A stretch of DNA of 53,414 bases from Polymorphobacter sp. (GTDB taxonomy: Bacteria > Pseudomonadota > Alphaproteobacteria > Sphingomonadales > Sphingomonadaceae). The DNA lies in NCBI RefSeq assembly GCF_025362435.1, contig NZ_JANYGL010000122.1:1-53414 (forward strand). Direction: 5' to 3'. The notes beneath the pieces are model-generated. The model was given only the letters and a program-made list of their open reading frames with translations, made no database searches and was not told where the DNA came from. Below, one piece after another: positions 37,014 to 47,664 of this stretch. Made by a program: the position numbers and the translations under genes. Numbering within the stretch: position 1 is the stretch's first letter; the number at the start of each line of letters is the position of its first letter.

Positions 37014-37406
37014 ATGGCAACACGGGGTTTCAACGCGCACGCACCGAAAGTGCTCGCGGCACTGCGGGTCATGACTGCGTTGCTCTATGTCGAGCATGGC
37101 ATGATCAAGCTGTTCGGCTTCCCTGCCGGAGCACCTCCGGGCAAGGTCCCGCTGATGGGGTTGTTCGGCGTCGCCGGCGTCCTCGAGTTCGTCGGTGGCC
37201 TCCTCATCCTCCTCGGCCTGTTCACCCGCCCGGTCGCGTTCCTCCTCGCCGGTCAAATGGCGGTCGCCTATTTCATGGCGCACGCCCCGTCGAGCCCGTA
37301 CCCCGCGATCAACCACGGCGAGCCGGCGATCCTGTTCTGCTTCATCTTCCTGTATTTGTCGGTCGCCGGGCCGGGCGCGTGGAGCATCGACGGCGGGCGC
37401 CGCTAA
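37014..37406 (+). CDS. DoxX family membrane protein
   Basis: This 130-residue protein has four hydrophobic helices and typical DoxX stretches: RVMTALLYVEHGMIKLFGFP, GVAGVLEFVGGLLILLGLFTRPVAFLLAGQMAVAYFM, and a conserved HAP.S.YPAINHGEPAILFCFIFLY. The ATG at 37014 is chosen for GGAGGG at 36999-37004; an upstream TTG in the same frame is less likely. DoxX relatives are linked to redox or thiol homeostasis, without a firm biochemical role. The 136 bp before it show no clear regulatory site. Confidence 0.88.
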   Translation: MATRGFNAHAPKVLAALRVMTALLYVEHGMIKLFGFPAGAPPGKVPLMGLFGVAGVLEFVGGLLILLGLFTRPVAFLLAGQMAVAYFMAHAPSSPYPAINHGEPAILFCFIFLYLSVAGPGAWSIDGGRR

Positions 37407-37449
37407 TAGGGCGCTTGGTCGCGGCGACACAGCAATTGACGGGCGGGGT

Positions 37450-39549
<2,100 letters not shown>

Positions 39550-39554
39550 TTACT

Positions 39555-39584
39555 AGGCCGGTGGTTCGCCACCGGCCTTTTTTT
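39555..39584 (+). terminator. Intrinsic terminator upstream of the sigma-54 porin promoter
   Basis: A perfect stem, GGCCGGTGG (39556-39564) with CCACCGGCC (39569-39577), closed by a TTCG loop and extended by an A-T pair, is followed by seven T. It is a textbook rho-independent terminator for plus-strand transcripts. No plus-strand gene lies to its left, since parE runs leftward, so it either ends an unannotated small RNA or insulates the porin promoter. Two small hairpins precede it: GCC-GAAA-GGC (39523-39532) and ATCC/GGAT (39534-39548). Confidence 0.85.
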
Positions 39585-39622
39585 ATGCCGCCCTTATGTC
39601 GGCCTCCCAATCTCCCTTTGTC

Positions 39623-39638
39623 TGGCACGGTTGTTGCA
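39623..39638 (+). promoter_or_regulatory. Sigma-54 (RpoN) promoter of the porin gene
   Basis: TGGCACG (39623-39629)-GTTG-TTGCA (39634-39638) matches the -24/-12 consensus TGGCACG-N4-TTGCW fully. The invariant GG (39624-39625) and GC (39636-39637) are separated by 10 bp as required. Transcription would start near 39650, about 46 nt before the porin ATG. A TGCA-G-TGCA element at 39504-39512, about 140 bp upstream of that start, is at a suitable distance for an enhancer-binding protein such as NtrC. Confidence 0.82.
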
Positions 39639-39695
39639 CTGCACAAGCCGTTAACCCCGGCGCTTGCGTCGGAGCCAACGCAGAGCAGGGAGAGA

Positions 39696-40895
39696 ATGAT
39701 GAACAAGCACCTTCTGGCCGGGACCATGTTGACAATCGCAGCCGTCGCACAGCCGGCCTTCGCACAGGACACAGCCGTCGCCGCGACCCCGCCCGCCGCC
39801 GCCCCCGCCGCGCCGGTCCTGTCGCCGGCCATCACCGGGCCGCTCGCCGGGAATAGCGCGCCGCTGAACTTCGACCTCGGCGGCTTCGGCAAGGTCTATG
39901 TCACCGGCGTCGCCTCGGGCATCGCCCGCTTCCAGGATCATGCCGTCACCGGCGCGGGTGACCATGGCGCGTACGGCGACCTCAGCAACGGGCAGGTCTT
40001 CATCCAGAAGATCGACGGCGTGTTCCAGTTCTACCTCCAGGCCGGTGTCTATTCGCTGCCCTCGCTCGGCACGCCGTATACCCGCGCCACGAGGGTGACC
40101 GACTCGACCTTCGGGCCGCTGCCGCAGGCGTTCATCAAGATCGCGCCGACCGCCAACTTCTCGATCCAGGCGGGCAAGATGCCGACGCTGATCGGCGCCG
40201 AGTACACCTTCACCTTCGAAAACATGAACATCGACCGTGGCTTGCTGTGGAACCTCGAGCCCGCCGTCAGCAAGGGCGTCCAGGCCAACTACACCGCCGG
40301 GCCGCTGGCGTTCTCGGTCTCGCTTAACGACGGCTTCTACTCGTCGAAGTACAGCACCGTGTCGGGGTCGGTCGCCTATACCATCGACCCGAAGAACGTC
40401 CTCGCCTTCGCCGCGAGCGGCAACACCAAGACGACGACCAAGTCGACCGTCTCGACCCCGGGCATCCTCAACAACAGCTCGATCTACAACCTCATCCTGA
40501 CCCACACCGATGGGCCCTGGCTGATCCAGCCGTACGTCCAGTACACCCATGTCGACGGCCTGGTCCCGCAGTTCGGCACGACCTCGGCATCGACGATCGG
40601 CGGCGCGATCCTTGCCAAGTACAGCTTTACCCCCGAGTTCAGCCTGCCGGTCCGCGGCGAGTATGTCAGTTCGTCGGGCACCCGTGGCGGCACCGCGGCG
40701 AGCTTCCTGTACGGCACCGGGAGCGACGCCTATTCGATCACCGTCAGCCCGACCTACCAGTACAAGATCTTCTTCGTCCGGGCCGAAGGGTCGTACGTCA
40801 AGGCAATCCACGCCACTGCCGGATCGGCGTTCGGCAAGCTCGGCAACGACACCTCGCAGGTCCGTGGGGTCCTCGAACTCGGCGTCCTGTTCTAG
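39696..40895 (+). CDS. Outer-membrane beta-barrel porin (OmpL-like/BBP2 type)
   Basis: This 399-residue protein has a signal peptide (about 1-24, ending QPAFAQ), an Ala/Pro-rich linker (about 25-55) and a barrel of alternating beta strands ending in aromatic Phe (LELGVLF). The region FGKVYVTGVASGIARFQDH, IQAGKMPTLIGAEYTFTFENMNIDRGLLWNLEPA and LLWNLEP-like turn are typical of the OmpL-like beta-barrel porin-2 group. Two adjacent ATG codons (39696, 39699) follow AGGGAGAGA. Its promoter is of the sigma-54 type, which suggests nitrogen or similar regulated expression. Solute not known. Confidence 0.85.
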   Translation: MMNKHLLAGTMLTIAAVAQPAFAQDTAVAATPPAAAPAAPVLSPAITGPLAGNSAPLNFDLGGFGKVYVTGVASGIARFQDHAVTGAGDHGAYGDLSNGQVFIQKIDGVFQFYLQAGVYSLPSLGTPYTRATRVTDSTFGPLPQAFIKIAPTANFSIQAGKMPTLIGAEYTFTFENMNIDRGLLWNLEPAVSKGVQANYTAGPLAFSVSLNDGFYSSKYSTVSGSVAYTIDPKNVLAFAASGNTKTTTKSTVSTPGILNNSSIYNLILTHTDGPWLIQPYVQYTHVDGLVPQFGTTSASTIGGAILAKYSFTPEFSLPVRGEYVSSSGTRGGTAASFLYGTGSDAYSITVSPTYQYKIFFVRAEGSYVKAIHATAGSAFGKLGNDTSQVRGVLELGVLF

Positions 40896-40906
40896 GGTCC
40901 AGGGAC

Positions 40907-40942
40907 TGCGCCGCTGCTTGCTTTTTGAGCCAGCGCGGCGCA
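40907..40942 (+). other. Stem-loop between the two porin genes
   Basis: TGCGCCGCTG (40907-40916) pairs with CAGCGCGGCGCA (40931-40942) with a 2-nt bulge and a loop containing TTTTT. It lies 12 nt after the porin stop. It may be a partial terminator or an RNA-stabilising structure that lowers expression of the following TorF-like gene. Confidence 0.45.
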
Positions 40943-40956
40943 GTTGCCTGTTAATT

Positions 40957-41712
40957 ATGCATGCCATCGCGGTTCAAAGTCGCCCCTGTTCCCGGCCGTT
41001 GTTGCGCCCGGGCAACACCACCAAAACGATATGCGCGGTCCTTGTCGCTTTGGCGGCGACCGGCCCGGCGAAGGCGGTCGAGATCGACGCCTCGGCGGCC
41101 CTGCTCAGCGACTATCGCTCCCGCGGAGTGTCACTCAGTGACCGCCAGCCGGTCGCCGATGCCAGTGTCCAGGCAGGCCTCGCAGGCTGGTTCGCCGGGG
41201 CGGAGGCGGTGTCGACGAGCCGCCCGCGTGACCTGCGGCGCGACCGCGGGACCGATGCCGAGGTCGACCTTTCGGCTGGCTATAGCCGCACCATCGGCCT
41301 GCTGACCCCATCGGTGGGAGTCATCACCTACATCTACCCCCGGCATGGCCCGGCCGAGGCCGAGGTGTTCGGCTCGCTCGCCGGGTCGCTCGGCCCGGCG
41401 ACGGTGACGCTCGGGGCGAACTATGCCCCCGGCCAGGCCGGGGTCGCCGGAGGCAACCTGTACACCTATGCTAAGGCAGCGGTCGGCATCCCCCTGACGC
41501 CGGTCACGATCAAGGCGTCGGTCGGGCGTGAGAAGGGGGCGTTCGACCTCGGACGGACCAAGATCGACTATAGTGCCGGGGTCGACTTTCGGCTCGGTCT
41601 GTTCACCATAGGGGTAAAATACATCGGGAACGATGTACCAAATACCGTCGCCCCGTTCTTCCGCCACGCTACCGCAGATGCCGTCGTCGGCAGCGTCACG
41701 CTGGCGTTCTAG
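40957..41712 (+). CDS. TorF family putative porin
   Basis: This 251-residue outer membrane protein resembles the TIGR02001 (Gcw_chp/TorF) family. A signal sequence covers about residues 22-40 (ICAVLVALAATGPAKA), then the family's first strand motif ASAALLSDYRSRGVSLSDRQPVADASVQ. Later come LSAGYSRTIGLLTPSVGVITYIYP and a terminal SVTLAF with the outer-membrane aromatic end. The N-terminal 20 residues before the signal are odd, so the true start could be downstream. Family members often adjoin ammonium transport genes (glnK-amtB), which fits the sigma-54 promoter of the gene before it. Its last 17 nt overlap the end of rppH on the other strand. Confidence 0.8.
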   Translation: MHAIAVQSRPCSRPLLRPGNTTKTICAVLVALAATGPAKAVEIDASAALLSDYRSRGVSLSDRQPVADASVQAGLAGWFAGAEAVSTSRPRDLRRDRGTDAEVDLSAGYSRTIGLLTPSVGVITYIYPRHGPAEAEVFGSLAGSLGPATVTLGANYAPGQAGVAGGNLYTYAKAAVGIPLTPVTIKASVGREKGAFDLGRTKIDYSAGVDFRLGLFTIGVKYIGNDVPNTVAPFFRHATADAVVGSVTLAF

Positions 41713-42202
41713 ACCCGATCAGCCCGGCGAATTCGGCGAGCACCGCCTCGTACAGCTCGCGCTTGAACGGCACGATCAGCGACGACAGTTCGGGCAGGGT
41801 CGACCAGCGCCAGCTGCGGAATTCGGGATGCTCGGTGGCGATGTTGACGTCGGCATCGGTGCCGGTGAAGCGCATCGCGAACCACTTCTGCCGCTGGCCG
41901 CAATAGCGACCCTTCCAGATCGTCCCGATCAGTGCGTCGGGCAGATCGTAATACAGCCAGTCGCGCGACTCGCCGAGCACCTCAGCCTTGGTGATCCCGG
42001 TTTCCTCGGCGAGCTCGCGGAACGCGGTCGTCAGCGGCTCCTCGCCCGGATCGATCCCACCCTGTGGCATCTGCCACGCCTCGAGCTTCGAATCGAGGCG
42101 CTGGCCGGTGAACACCTTGCCCTCGGCATTGAGCAGCATGATGCCGACGCCGGCGCGGTAGGGGAGGCCCGAGGGATGAACCCGATCGTTCGCGGCGCTC
42201 AT
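41696..42202 (-). CDS. rppH: RNA pyrophosphohydrolase (Nudix)
   Basis: RppH removes pyrophosphate from the 5' end of triphosphorylated mRNA and so starts decay. The 168-residue protein has the full Nudix box (GGIDPGEEPLTTAFRELAEETGI, residues 48-70), preceded by YRAGVGIMLLNAEGKVFTGQRLD and WQMPQGG, as in alphaproteobacterial RppH/IalA. The ATG at 42202 overlaps the esterase stop, so both are cotranscribed. The 3' end overlaps the convergent TorF-like gene by 17 nt. Confidence 0.93.
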   Translation of the reverse strand: MSAANDRVHPSGLPYRAGVGIMLLNAEGKVFTGQRLDSKLEAWQMPQGGIDPGEEPLTTAFRELAEETGITKAEVLGESRDWLYYDLPDALIGTIWKGRYCGQRQKWFAMRFTGTDADVNIATEHPEFRSWRWSTLPELSSLIVPFKRELYEAVLAEFAGLIGSRTPA

Positions 42203-43188
42203 TCGGCGGTAATCGCCATCGCGGGTTGCGCCGCGAGCGCCTCGTCGACCATCACCCGCAGCGCCGCGAGGCAGGCGTGGAGGTCGCCCTGCGTGCTCGG
42301 AATCGCCTGGCGCAGCGTCATGCAGCCGTGGATCTGCCCCGCCGCCTCGCGGAACACGACCTGCACCCCGGCGGCGACCAGCTTCACCGCATAAGCCCGG
42401 CCCTGGTCGCGCAGCGGATCGAGCCCGCAGGTGAAGACCATCGCTGGGGGCAGACCGGCGAGCGACGCGGCGTGGAGCGGCGAGGCATAAGCATGCGCCA
42501 GGTCGGGCTCGGACCCCATATAATGCTCGGTGAACCAGCGCATGCCGCCATTGGTCAGGAGGTAGCCCTCGGCGAATTCCTGCATCGAGCCGGTGTTGGC
42601 GGTCATGTCGACGCCGGGATAGATCAGCCACTGCGCCAGGATCGGCACCGGCAATTTGCCTCCCAGCTCCTGCGCGACGACCGCCGCGAGGTTGCCGCCG
42701 GCGCTGTCGCCTGCCGGGATCAGCCCGGTGACGGCATGGCCGACCGGCATCGGGGTTTCGGCAAGCCAGCGCATCGCCGCGAGGCAGTCTTCGGTCGCGG
42801 CGGGGAAGCGGTGCTCGGGGGCGAGGCGATAGTTGACGCTGACCACGGTCATCCCGGCGACGCGGGCGATCTCGGCGCACAGCGAGTCGTGGGTTTCGAG
42901 GTCGCCGATGACCCAGCCGCCTCCGTGGAAATAGACGAGGACGGGACCCGGACCGGGGTTGGTGGCCGCGCTATACGCGCGCGCCGGGATCGCATGGCCG
43001 TGCGGCGATGGGATCGTGAAGTCGGCGGCATGGGCGATTTCGCCGCGCGGCAGCTCGGCGATCTGCCCCATCATCAGCATCATCTGGCGGGCGGTCGCAG
43101 GGTCGCCCTCCTCCATCTTCGGGCCGGGAGCGCTGGCGAGCATCGCGAGCAGGTTGGCGACGTCAGGACGGACGAAGGGCACGGTCAT
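42199..43188 (-). CDS. Alpha/beta hydrolase, hormone-sensitive lipase family (family IV esterase)
   Basis: This 329-residue cytoplasmic esterase has the HSL-family oxyanion motif YFHGGGWVIGDLETHD (near 85) and the nucleophile elbow PAGDSAGGNLAAV (near 160). It also has Asp in CGLDPLRDQG and His in AAGQIHGCM as the catalytic triad. Length is usual for bacterial HSL esterases. The ATG at 43188 has GGGAG upstream; a longer in-frame start lacks one. Substrates in this family are short acyl esters. Confidence 0.92.
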   Translation of the reverse strand: MTVPFVRPDVANLLAMLASAPGPKMEEGDPATARQMMLMMGQIAELPRGEIAHAADFTIPSPHGHAIPARAYSAATNPGPGPVLVYFHGGGWVIGDLETHDSLCAEIARVAGMTVVSVNYRLAPEHRFPAATEDCLAAMRWLAETPMPVGHAVTGLIPAGDSAGGNLAAVVAQELGGKLPVPILAQWLIYPGVDMTANTGSMQEFAEGYLLTNGGMRWFTEHYMGSEPDLAHAYASPLHAASLAGLPPAMVFTCGLDPLRDQGRAYAVKLVAAGVQVVFREAAGQIHGCMTLRQAIPSTQGDLHACLAALRVMVDEALAAQPAMAITAE

Positions 43189-43762
43189 GGTCTCCCAAGG
43201 TTTTCGGGCAGCATAGACGCGCCGGACCGCCGCCGCCAAGTGCCGACGCGCCGACCCATCGGCAGGCCGTGGAAGTCCACTAAGTCCACACGAAGCGGAG
43301 GTGTTTTGCAGCAGTATTTGAGCCGCGTCTGATCGGACGCGACCGCCCGGCTGGACCCGCTCGCGGTCGGAAGTCCACTAAGTCCACACGACGCGGGGGT
43401 GGTTTCGGCCGATGATTTCACGATGCGGGGCCACGGTCCGGAGCGGCCGGTTGCCGGAAGTCCACTAAGTCCACACGACGCGGGGGTCGTTCGCCGAATT
43501 GCCCGGACGATGAAATCCGGAAGTCCACACCCCGTCTTGCGCGGAAGTCCACACTGCTCGACCAGGCACCGTCGTCCGCCGGCGGGCAGGCTGCGATTGT
43601 CGCGGGGAGGGTGAGCCGGCTTCATCGAGCGAGGCTAAGCTATTCTGCTGCGTGTAGGACAGGCTTTTCGGCGATGGCTTGGCCGCCGAGGAGCGCAACC
43701 CTTTGACCGCGATCACGTTACCAACGCGATAATGATGAGGCATTGGGGGCGGAGGTTCGTCG
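43189..43762. repeat. Gene-free 574-bp region with five AAGTCCAC-type repeats
   Basis: No convincing coding sequence is present. Three copies of a 21-nt unit beginning GGAAGTCCACTAAGTCC start at 43271, 43369 and 43456. Copies 2 and 3 continue identically for at least another 10 nt (GACGCGGGGG). Two shortened copies, GGAAGTCCACAC, start at 43519 and 43543. Each full unit contains AAGTCCAC twice. Unit spacings are 98, 87, 63 and 24 nt, and the intervening sequences are unlike in length and content. The element looks like a dispersed intergenic repeat of sphingomonads that has expanded here. Confidence 0.85.
43703..43733 (+). promoter_or_regulatory. Candidate promoter for the LprI-like gene
   Basis: TTGACC (43703-43708) and GATAAT (43728-43733) match sigma-70 hexamers 5 of 6 each. 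The 19-nt spacer is longer than the optimum. The start codon is 30 nt further on. Confidence 0.4.
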
Positions 43763-44770
43763 ATGGGAAACGAGGATTGGCGCCGCCGTCGCGCGGAAGA
43801 GCTATTCGGGACCGGTCGCGAACGCCGCTTGGCCAGCGACGAAGATGTCCTGCCGATGGCGCCGATTGCCGACAACCGCGAGCCGCGGTCATCGACATCA
43901 TTCGATCATTGGGCGGGATCGGCCTACCGGGCCCGGCCAGTAGCGGGGACCGAAAGTTCCGTTACCCCGCCGCCGCTCACGCGACCGTCACCATCGGTCG
44001 CGCCCTCGGCATCCGCGACGTCTCGGCGTGTCGCGCCGCTATGGGCGCTGTTTGCTGCCATTGCGCTGATCGCGGCCGCGGCGATCGGCTGGCTGGCTCG
44101 AGCTAATCTCGGTTCTCCGGTCGCGGCGCCGGTTGCCTCGGTTGTCTTGCCCGCGCCGCCGCAGCAGTCGCGCACGCTGCCTCCTGTGACTGCGACCGTT
44201 CCTGACATAGCGAAGCCGGCGCAACCGCAAGCCGCCACGCCGGCACCGTCGACCGCCGGGGGGCAGAACGCCGTCGAGCTGGATCGGGCGTGGTCGAATC
44301 CGTCTCAACGTTTGCGCAACTTTGCGCCGGTCGCTGCCGCCCGTCCGAAGATCACGCACGAGGCGAACCTCAAGCGGCACGCCCGACCCGGCACCCGGCG
44401 CACCTGGTGGCAGCGCAGGAACGACCAGCGGGCATTTAATCGACAGCACGCACCGGCACGATCCGCCGTGCCATCCCGCGTTGCGTCAAACGCTGGCGGC
44501 AATGCGACGCGAGCCTCCAGCCTGAACTGCCGGCGGGCGCGCAACGACGTCACCGCCGCGATCTGTTCCGATGCGAACCTCGCGGCGCTCGACCGCCAGC
44601 TGACGTCGCGATTTGCCGCGCTTGACCGCAGCTCCGATCCGGTAACGGTGCAGCGGATCCATCATGGCGAGACAAATTTCCTCAATGCCCGGCAGAGCTG
44701 TCGTGACCGCGCGTGCATCGCTGCGTCGTACCGCAAGCGGCTGCGCGAACTCGGCGAGGTGCGGAACTAG
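43763..44770 (+). CDS. Membrane-anchored protein with LprI-type (DUF1311-like) C-terminal domain
   Basis: This 335-residue protein of unknown function has four parts. The N-terminus is hydrophilic and disordered (1-90). One transmembrane helix covers about residues 91-112 (LWALFAAIALIAAAAIGWLA). A Pro/Ala-rich linker follows (113-250). The C-terminal domain (about 254-332) holds paired cysteines: NCRRARNDVTAAICSDANLAALDRQL and ARQSCRDRACIAASYRKRLREL. This pattern resembles the lysozyme inhibitor LprI N-terminal domain (DUF1311). Topology suggests an inner membrane anchor with the cysteine domain in the periplasm. The ATG has GGAGG 8 nt upstream. It stands next to a hydrolase gene but is probably monocistronic. 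Confidence 0.72.
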   Translation: MGNEDWRRRRAEELFGTGRERRLASDEDVLPMAPIADNREPRSSTSFDHWAGSAYRARPVAGTESSVTPPPLTRPSPSVAPSASATSRRVAPLWALFAAIALIAAAAIGWLARANLGSPVAAPVASVVLPAPPQQSRTLPPVTATVPDIAKPAQPQAATPAPSTAGGQNAVELDRAWSNPSQRLRNFAPVAAARPKITHEANLKRHARPGTRRTWWQRRNDQRAFNRQHAPARSAVPSRVASNAGGNATRASSLNCRRARNDVTAAICSDANLAALDRQLTSRFAALDRSSDPVTVQRIHHGETNFLNARQSCRDRACIAASYRKRLRELGEVRN

Positions 44771-44785
44771 CGGGCCGCGAGCGCG

Positions 44786-45727
44786 ATGACCTTCGCGCTC
44801 GTCCACCACCCCGACTATGTCACGCCGCTGCCGCCGGGGCACAGCTTCCCGATGGACAAGTACGGGCTGCTGATGGTGGCACTAGAGCGACTCGCTGCGG
44901 ACATCACGGCGCACGCCCCCGATCCGGCGCCGCGCGCGTGGATCGAGGCGGTGCACGATCCCGCCTATGTCGCGGCGGTGTTCGACGGCACGCTGACCCG
45001 CGAGCAGGAGCGCCGGATCGGCTTTCCGGTGACCGCGGCGATGGTCCGGCGGTCGCGGCTGGTGATCGGCGGGACGTATCTCGCGGCGCGGATCGCGCTC
45101 GAAACCGGCTTCTCGGCGAACAGCGCCGGGGGCAGCCACCACGCGCTGCCCGAGGGCGGGGCGGGCTATTGCATCTTCAATGACCTTGCCGTCGCCGGGG
45201 CGCGACTGCTTGCCGAGGGGCGGGTGGCGAAGCTGGCGGTGGTCGATCTCGATGTCCACCAGGGCGATGGGACAGCGGCGATCTTCGCCGGGCGGAGCGA
45301 CGCGGTGACCTTGTCGATGCACGCGGCGAAGAACTTCCCGGTGCGCAAGCAGGTGTCGACGCGCGACGTCGAACTGCCCGACGGCATGAGCGACGCCGAC
45401 TATCTCGCCGTCCTCGCTGACGAACTGCCGGCGTTCCTCGATACGCATCGTCCCGGGCTCGTGCTGTACCAGGCCGGGGTCGATCCGCATGTCGACGATC
45501 GCCTCGGGCGGCTGGCGCTGAGCGACGACGGACTGGCCGCCCGCGACCGTTTCGTCGTCGAGACGGGCTTCAATCGCGGCGTGCCGGTCGCCTCGACGCT
45601 GGGCGGCGGCTATGGGACCGACCGCGAGGCGGTGGCGATGCGGCACGCGCGCTCGCTAATCGCGATGGGGGGCGCAATGAATGCGCTACAGAAAAACTAC
45701 TTGGACCCGCTGCGTGGCGGGGAGTAG
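44786..45727 (+). CDS. Histone deacetylase-like amidohydrolase
   Basis: This 313-residue zinc hydrolase belongs to the arginase/deacetylase superfamily (acetoin utilisation/HDAC-like). Active-site features seen are [23 protein letters not shown] (His pair), [13 protein letters not shown] (zinc Asp and His), [15 protein letters not shown] (zinc Asp), and LGGGYGTD (catalytic Tyr position). Bacterial relatives deacetylate polyamines or acetylated small molecules; protein deacetylation is also possible. It starts 15 nt after the LprI-like gene and ends 32 nt before korA. Confidence 0.9.
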   Translation: MTFALVHHPDYVTPLPPGHSFPMDKYGLLMVALERLAADITAHAPDPAPRAWIEAVHDPAYVAAVFDGTLTREQERRIGFPVTAAMVRRSRLVIGGTYLAARIALETGFSANSAGGSHHALPEGGAGYCIFNDLAVAGARLLAEGRVAKLAVVDLDVHQGDGTAAIFAGRSDAVTLSMHAAKNFPVRKQVSTRDVELPDGMSDADYLAVLADELPAFLDTHRPGLVLYQAGVDPHVDDRLGRLALSDDGLAARDRFVVETGFNRGVPVASTLGGGYGTDREAVAMRHARSLIAMGGAMNALQKNYLDPLRGGE

Positions 45728-45759
45728 ACCCGGCCCATCATGACATCCGGAAACTGTTA

Positions 45760-47664
45760 ATGGCGACTGCACTGCAGACTGCATTCGACGAGCCGACGAT
45801 CAAGCCCGCCGCTCCCAAGACCCACGCCGAAACGATGGTCGTCCGCTTTGCCGGTGACAGCGGCGACGGCATGCAGTTGACCGGCGGACAGTTTACCCTG
45901 TCGACCGCGCTCGCCGGTGACGACTTCTCGACCTTCCCCGACTTCCCCGCCGAGATCCGCGCGCCGCAGGGGACGACCTTCGGCGTCTCGGCGTTCCAGA
46001 TCAACTTCGGCGCGAACGGCATCGAGACTGCGGGCGACGAACCCGACGTGCTGGTGGCGATGAACCCGGCGGCGCTCAAGACCAACGTTGTTGACCTCCG
46101 CCCCGGCGGGCTCGTCATCATCGACAGCGGCGAGTTCACCGCTCGCAATCTTGCCAAGGCGGGCTACACGGCGAATCCCCTCGAGGATAACAGCCTCGCC
46201 AAGTGGCAGGTGATGGCGTTCGACATCAGCCGCCAGACGCTCGAAGCCGTCAAGCCGTTCGGGCTCGGCAACAAGGAAGCGCTGCGCTGCAAGAACATGT
46301 GGACGCTCGGCCTCGCGCTGTGGATGTTCGACCGTGAGCGCGATCCGCTGATCGAGTGGCTCAAGAGCAAATTCTCGAAGAACCCGGTGCTGGCACAGGC
46401 GAACGCGGCGGCGCTCAACGCCGGTCATGCCTATGGCGAGACCGCCGAACTCGACGGTCCGCTCAAGCAGTTCGCGGTCGATGCGTCGTCGTCGGCTCCG
46501 GGCTTCTACCGCACCGTCACCGGCGGCGAATCGCTCGCGCTCGGGCTGGTCGCGGGGGCGAAGCTCGCCAACCTGCCGATGTTCTTCGGCTCGTACCCGA
46601 TCACGCCGGCGTCGCCGATCCTGCACGCGCTGGCGCGGCTCAAGGAGTTCGGCGTCACCACCTTCCAAGCCGAGGACGAGATCGCCGCGATCGCATCGGC
46701 GATCGGCGCGAGCTATGCCGGCAGCCTCGGCGTGACCTCGTCGAGCGGCCCCGGCATCGCGCTCAAGGGCGAGGCAATGGGCCTCGCGATCATCACCGAA
46801 CTGCCGCTGGTCATCGTCAATTCGCAGCGCGGCGGGCCGTCGACCGGGCTCCCGACCAAGACCGAGCAGAGCGACCTGTATCAGGCGGTCTATGGCCGCA
46901 ACGGCGACGCCCCGCTGGTCGTGATCGCCTCGCGCTCGCCGAGCGACTGCTTCGAGGTCGCGATCGAGGCGTGCCGCCTCGCGACGCAGTTCATGACCCC
47001 GGTCATGGTCCTGACCGACGGCTATATCGCCAACGCCGCCGAGCCGTGGCGCGTCCCCGACATGGCGAGCTTTGCCCCGTTCCCGGTCAAGTTCCACACC
47101 GAGGTCCCGGCCGAGGGCCGGATCAACCCCTACAGCCGCGACCCCGACACGCTCGCGCGCGTCTGGATCAAGCCCGGCACCCCCGGGCTGACCCACCGCA
47201 TCGGCGGCATCGAGAAGGGCGTCAAAACCGGCAACATCAACTACGAAGCCGACAACCACCAGGCGATGACCGACATCCGCCGCGACAAGATCGCCAACAT
47301 CGCGCGGCACATCCCGCTCCAGGACGTCGACCAGGGGCCGACGTCGGGCAAGCTGGCGATCGTCGGCTGGGGCTCGACCTACGGCCCGATCCGCAAGGGC
47401 GTCCAGCGCGCCCGGGCAAAAGGCCTCGACGTCGCCCACATCCATATCCGCCACATCTGGCCGCTGCCGTCGAACCTCGGCGAGCTGCTGCGCGGGTATG
47501 ACAAGGTTATCGTGCCGGAGATGAACACCGGCCAGTTGAAGACCGTGCTCCGCGACCAGTTCCTCGTCGACGCGAAGCCGCTCAACAAGGTCAGCGGCCA
47601 CCCCTTCAAGATCAGCGAGATCGAGGCGGCGATCGATGCCGCGCTCGGAGGAGCCAGCGCATGA
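45760..47664 (+). CDS. korA: 2-oxoglutarate:ferredoxin oxidoreductase, fused gamma-alpha subunit
   Basis: This 634-residue protein combines the gamma domain (about 25-210; VVRFAGDSGDGMQLTGGQF) and the alpha/pyrimidine-binding domain (about 250-630; GSYPITPASPILHALARLKE, FQAEDEIAAIASAIGASYAG, TSSSGPGIALKGEAMGLA, TGLPTKTEQSDL). With KorB it oxidises 2-oxoglutarate to succinyl-CoA and CO2 and reduces ferredoxin, in the cytoplasm. It replaces or supplements the NAD-linked complex in several aerobic bacteria. The end overlaps korB by 4 nt. Confidence 0.92.
   Translation: MATALQTAFDEPTIKPAAPKTHAETMVVRFAGDSGDGMQLTGGQFTLSTALAGDDFSTFPDFPAEIRAPQGTTFGVSAFQINFGANGIETAGDEPDVLVAMNPAALKTNVVDLRPGGLVIIDSGEFTARNLAKAGYTANPLEDNSLAKWQVMAFDISRQTLEAVKPFGLGNKEALRCKNMWTLGLALWMFDRERDPLIEWLKSKFSKNPVLAQANAAALNAGHAYGETAELDGPLKQFAVDASSSAPGFYRTVTGGESLALGLVAGAKLANLPMFFGSYPITPASPILHALARLKEFGVTTFQAEDEIAAIASAIGASYAGSLGVTSSSGPGIALKGEAMGLAIITELPLVIVNSQRGGPSTGLPTKTEQSDLYQAVYGRNGDAPLVVIASRSPSDCFEVAIEACRLATQFMTPVMVLTDGYIANAAEPWRVPDMASFAPFPVKFHTEVPAEGRINPYSRDPDTLARVWIKPGTPGLTHRIGGIEKGVKTGNINYEADNHQAMTDIRRDKIANIARHIPLQDVDQGPTSGKLAIVGWGSTYGPIRKGVQRARAKGLDVAHIHIRHIWPLPSNLGELLRGYDKVIVPEMNTGQLKTVLRDQFLVDAKPLNKVSGHPFKISEIEAAIDAALGGASA

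Noticed and set aside
43271-43554. Repeats considered as a CRISPR array
   Set aside because: Unit spacing varies (98, 87, 63, 24 nt), units vary in length, the unit is a tandem of AAGTCCAC, and no cas gene is nearby.
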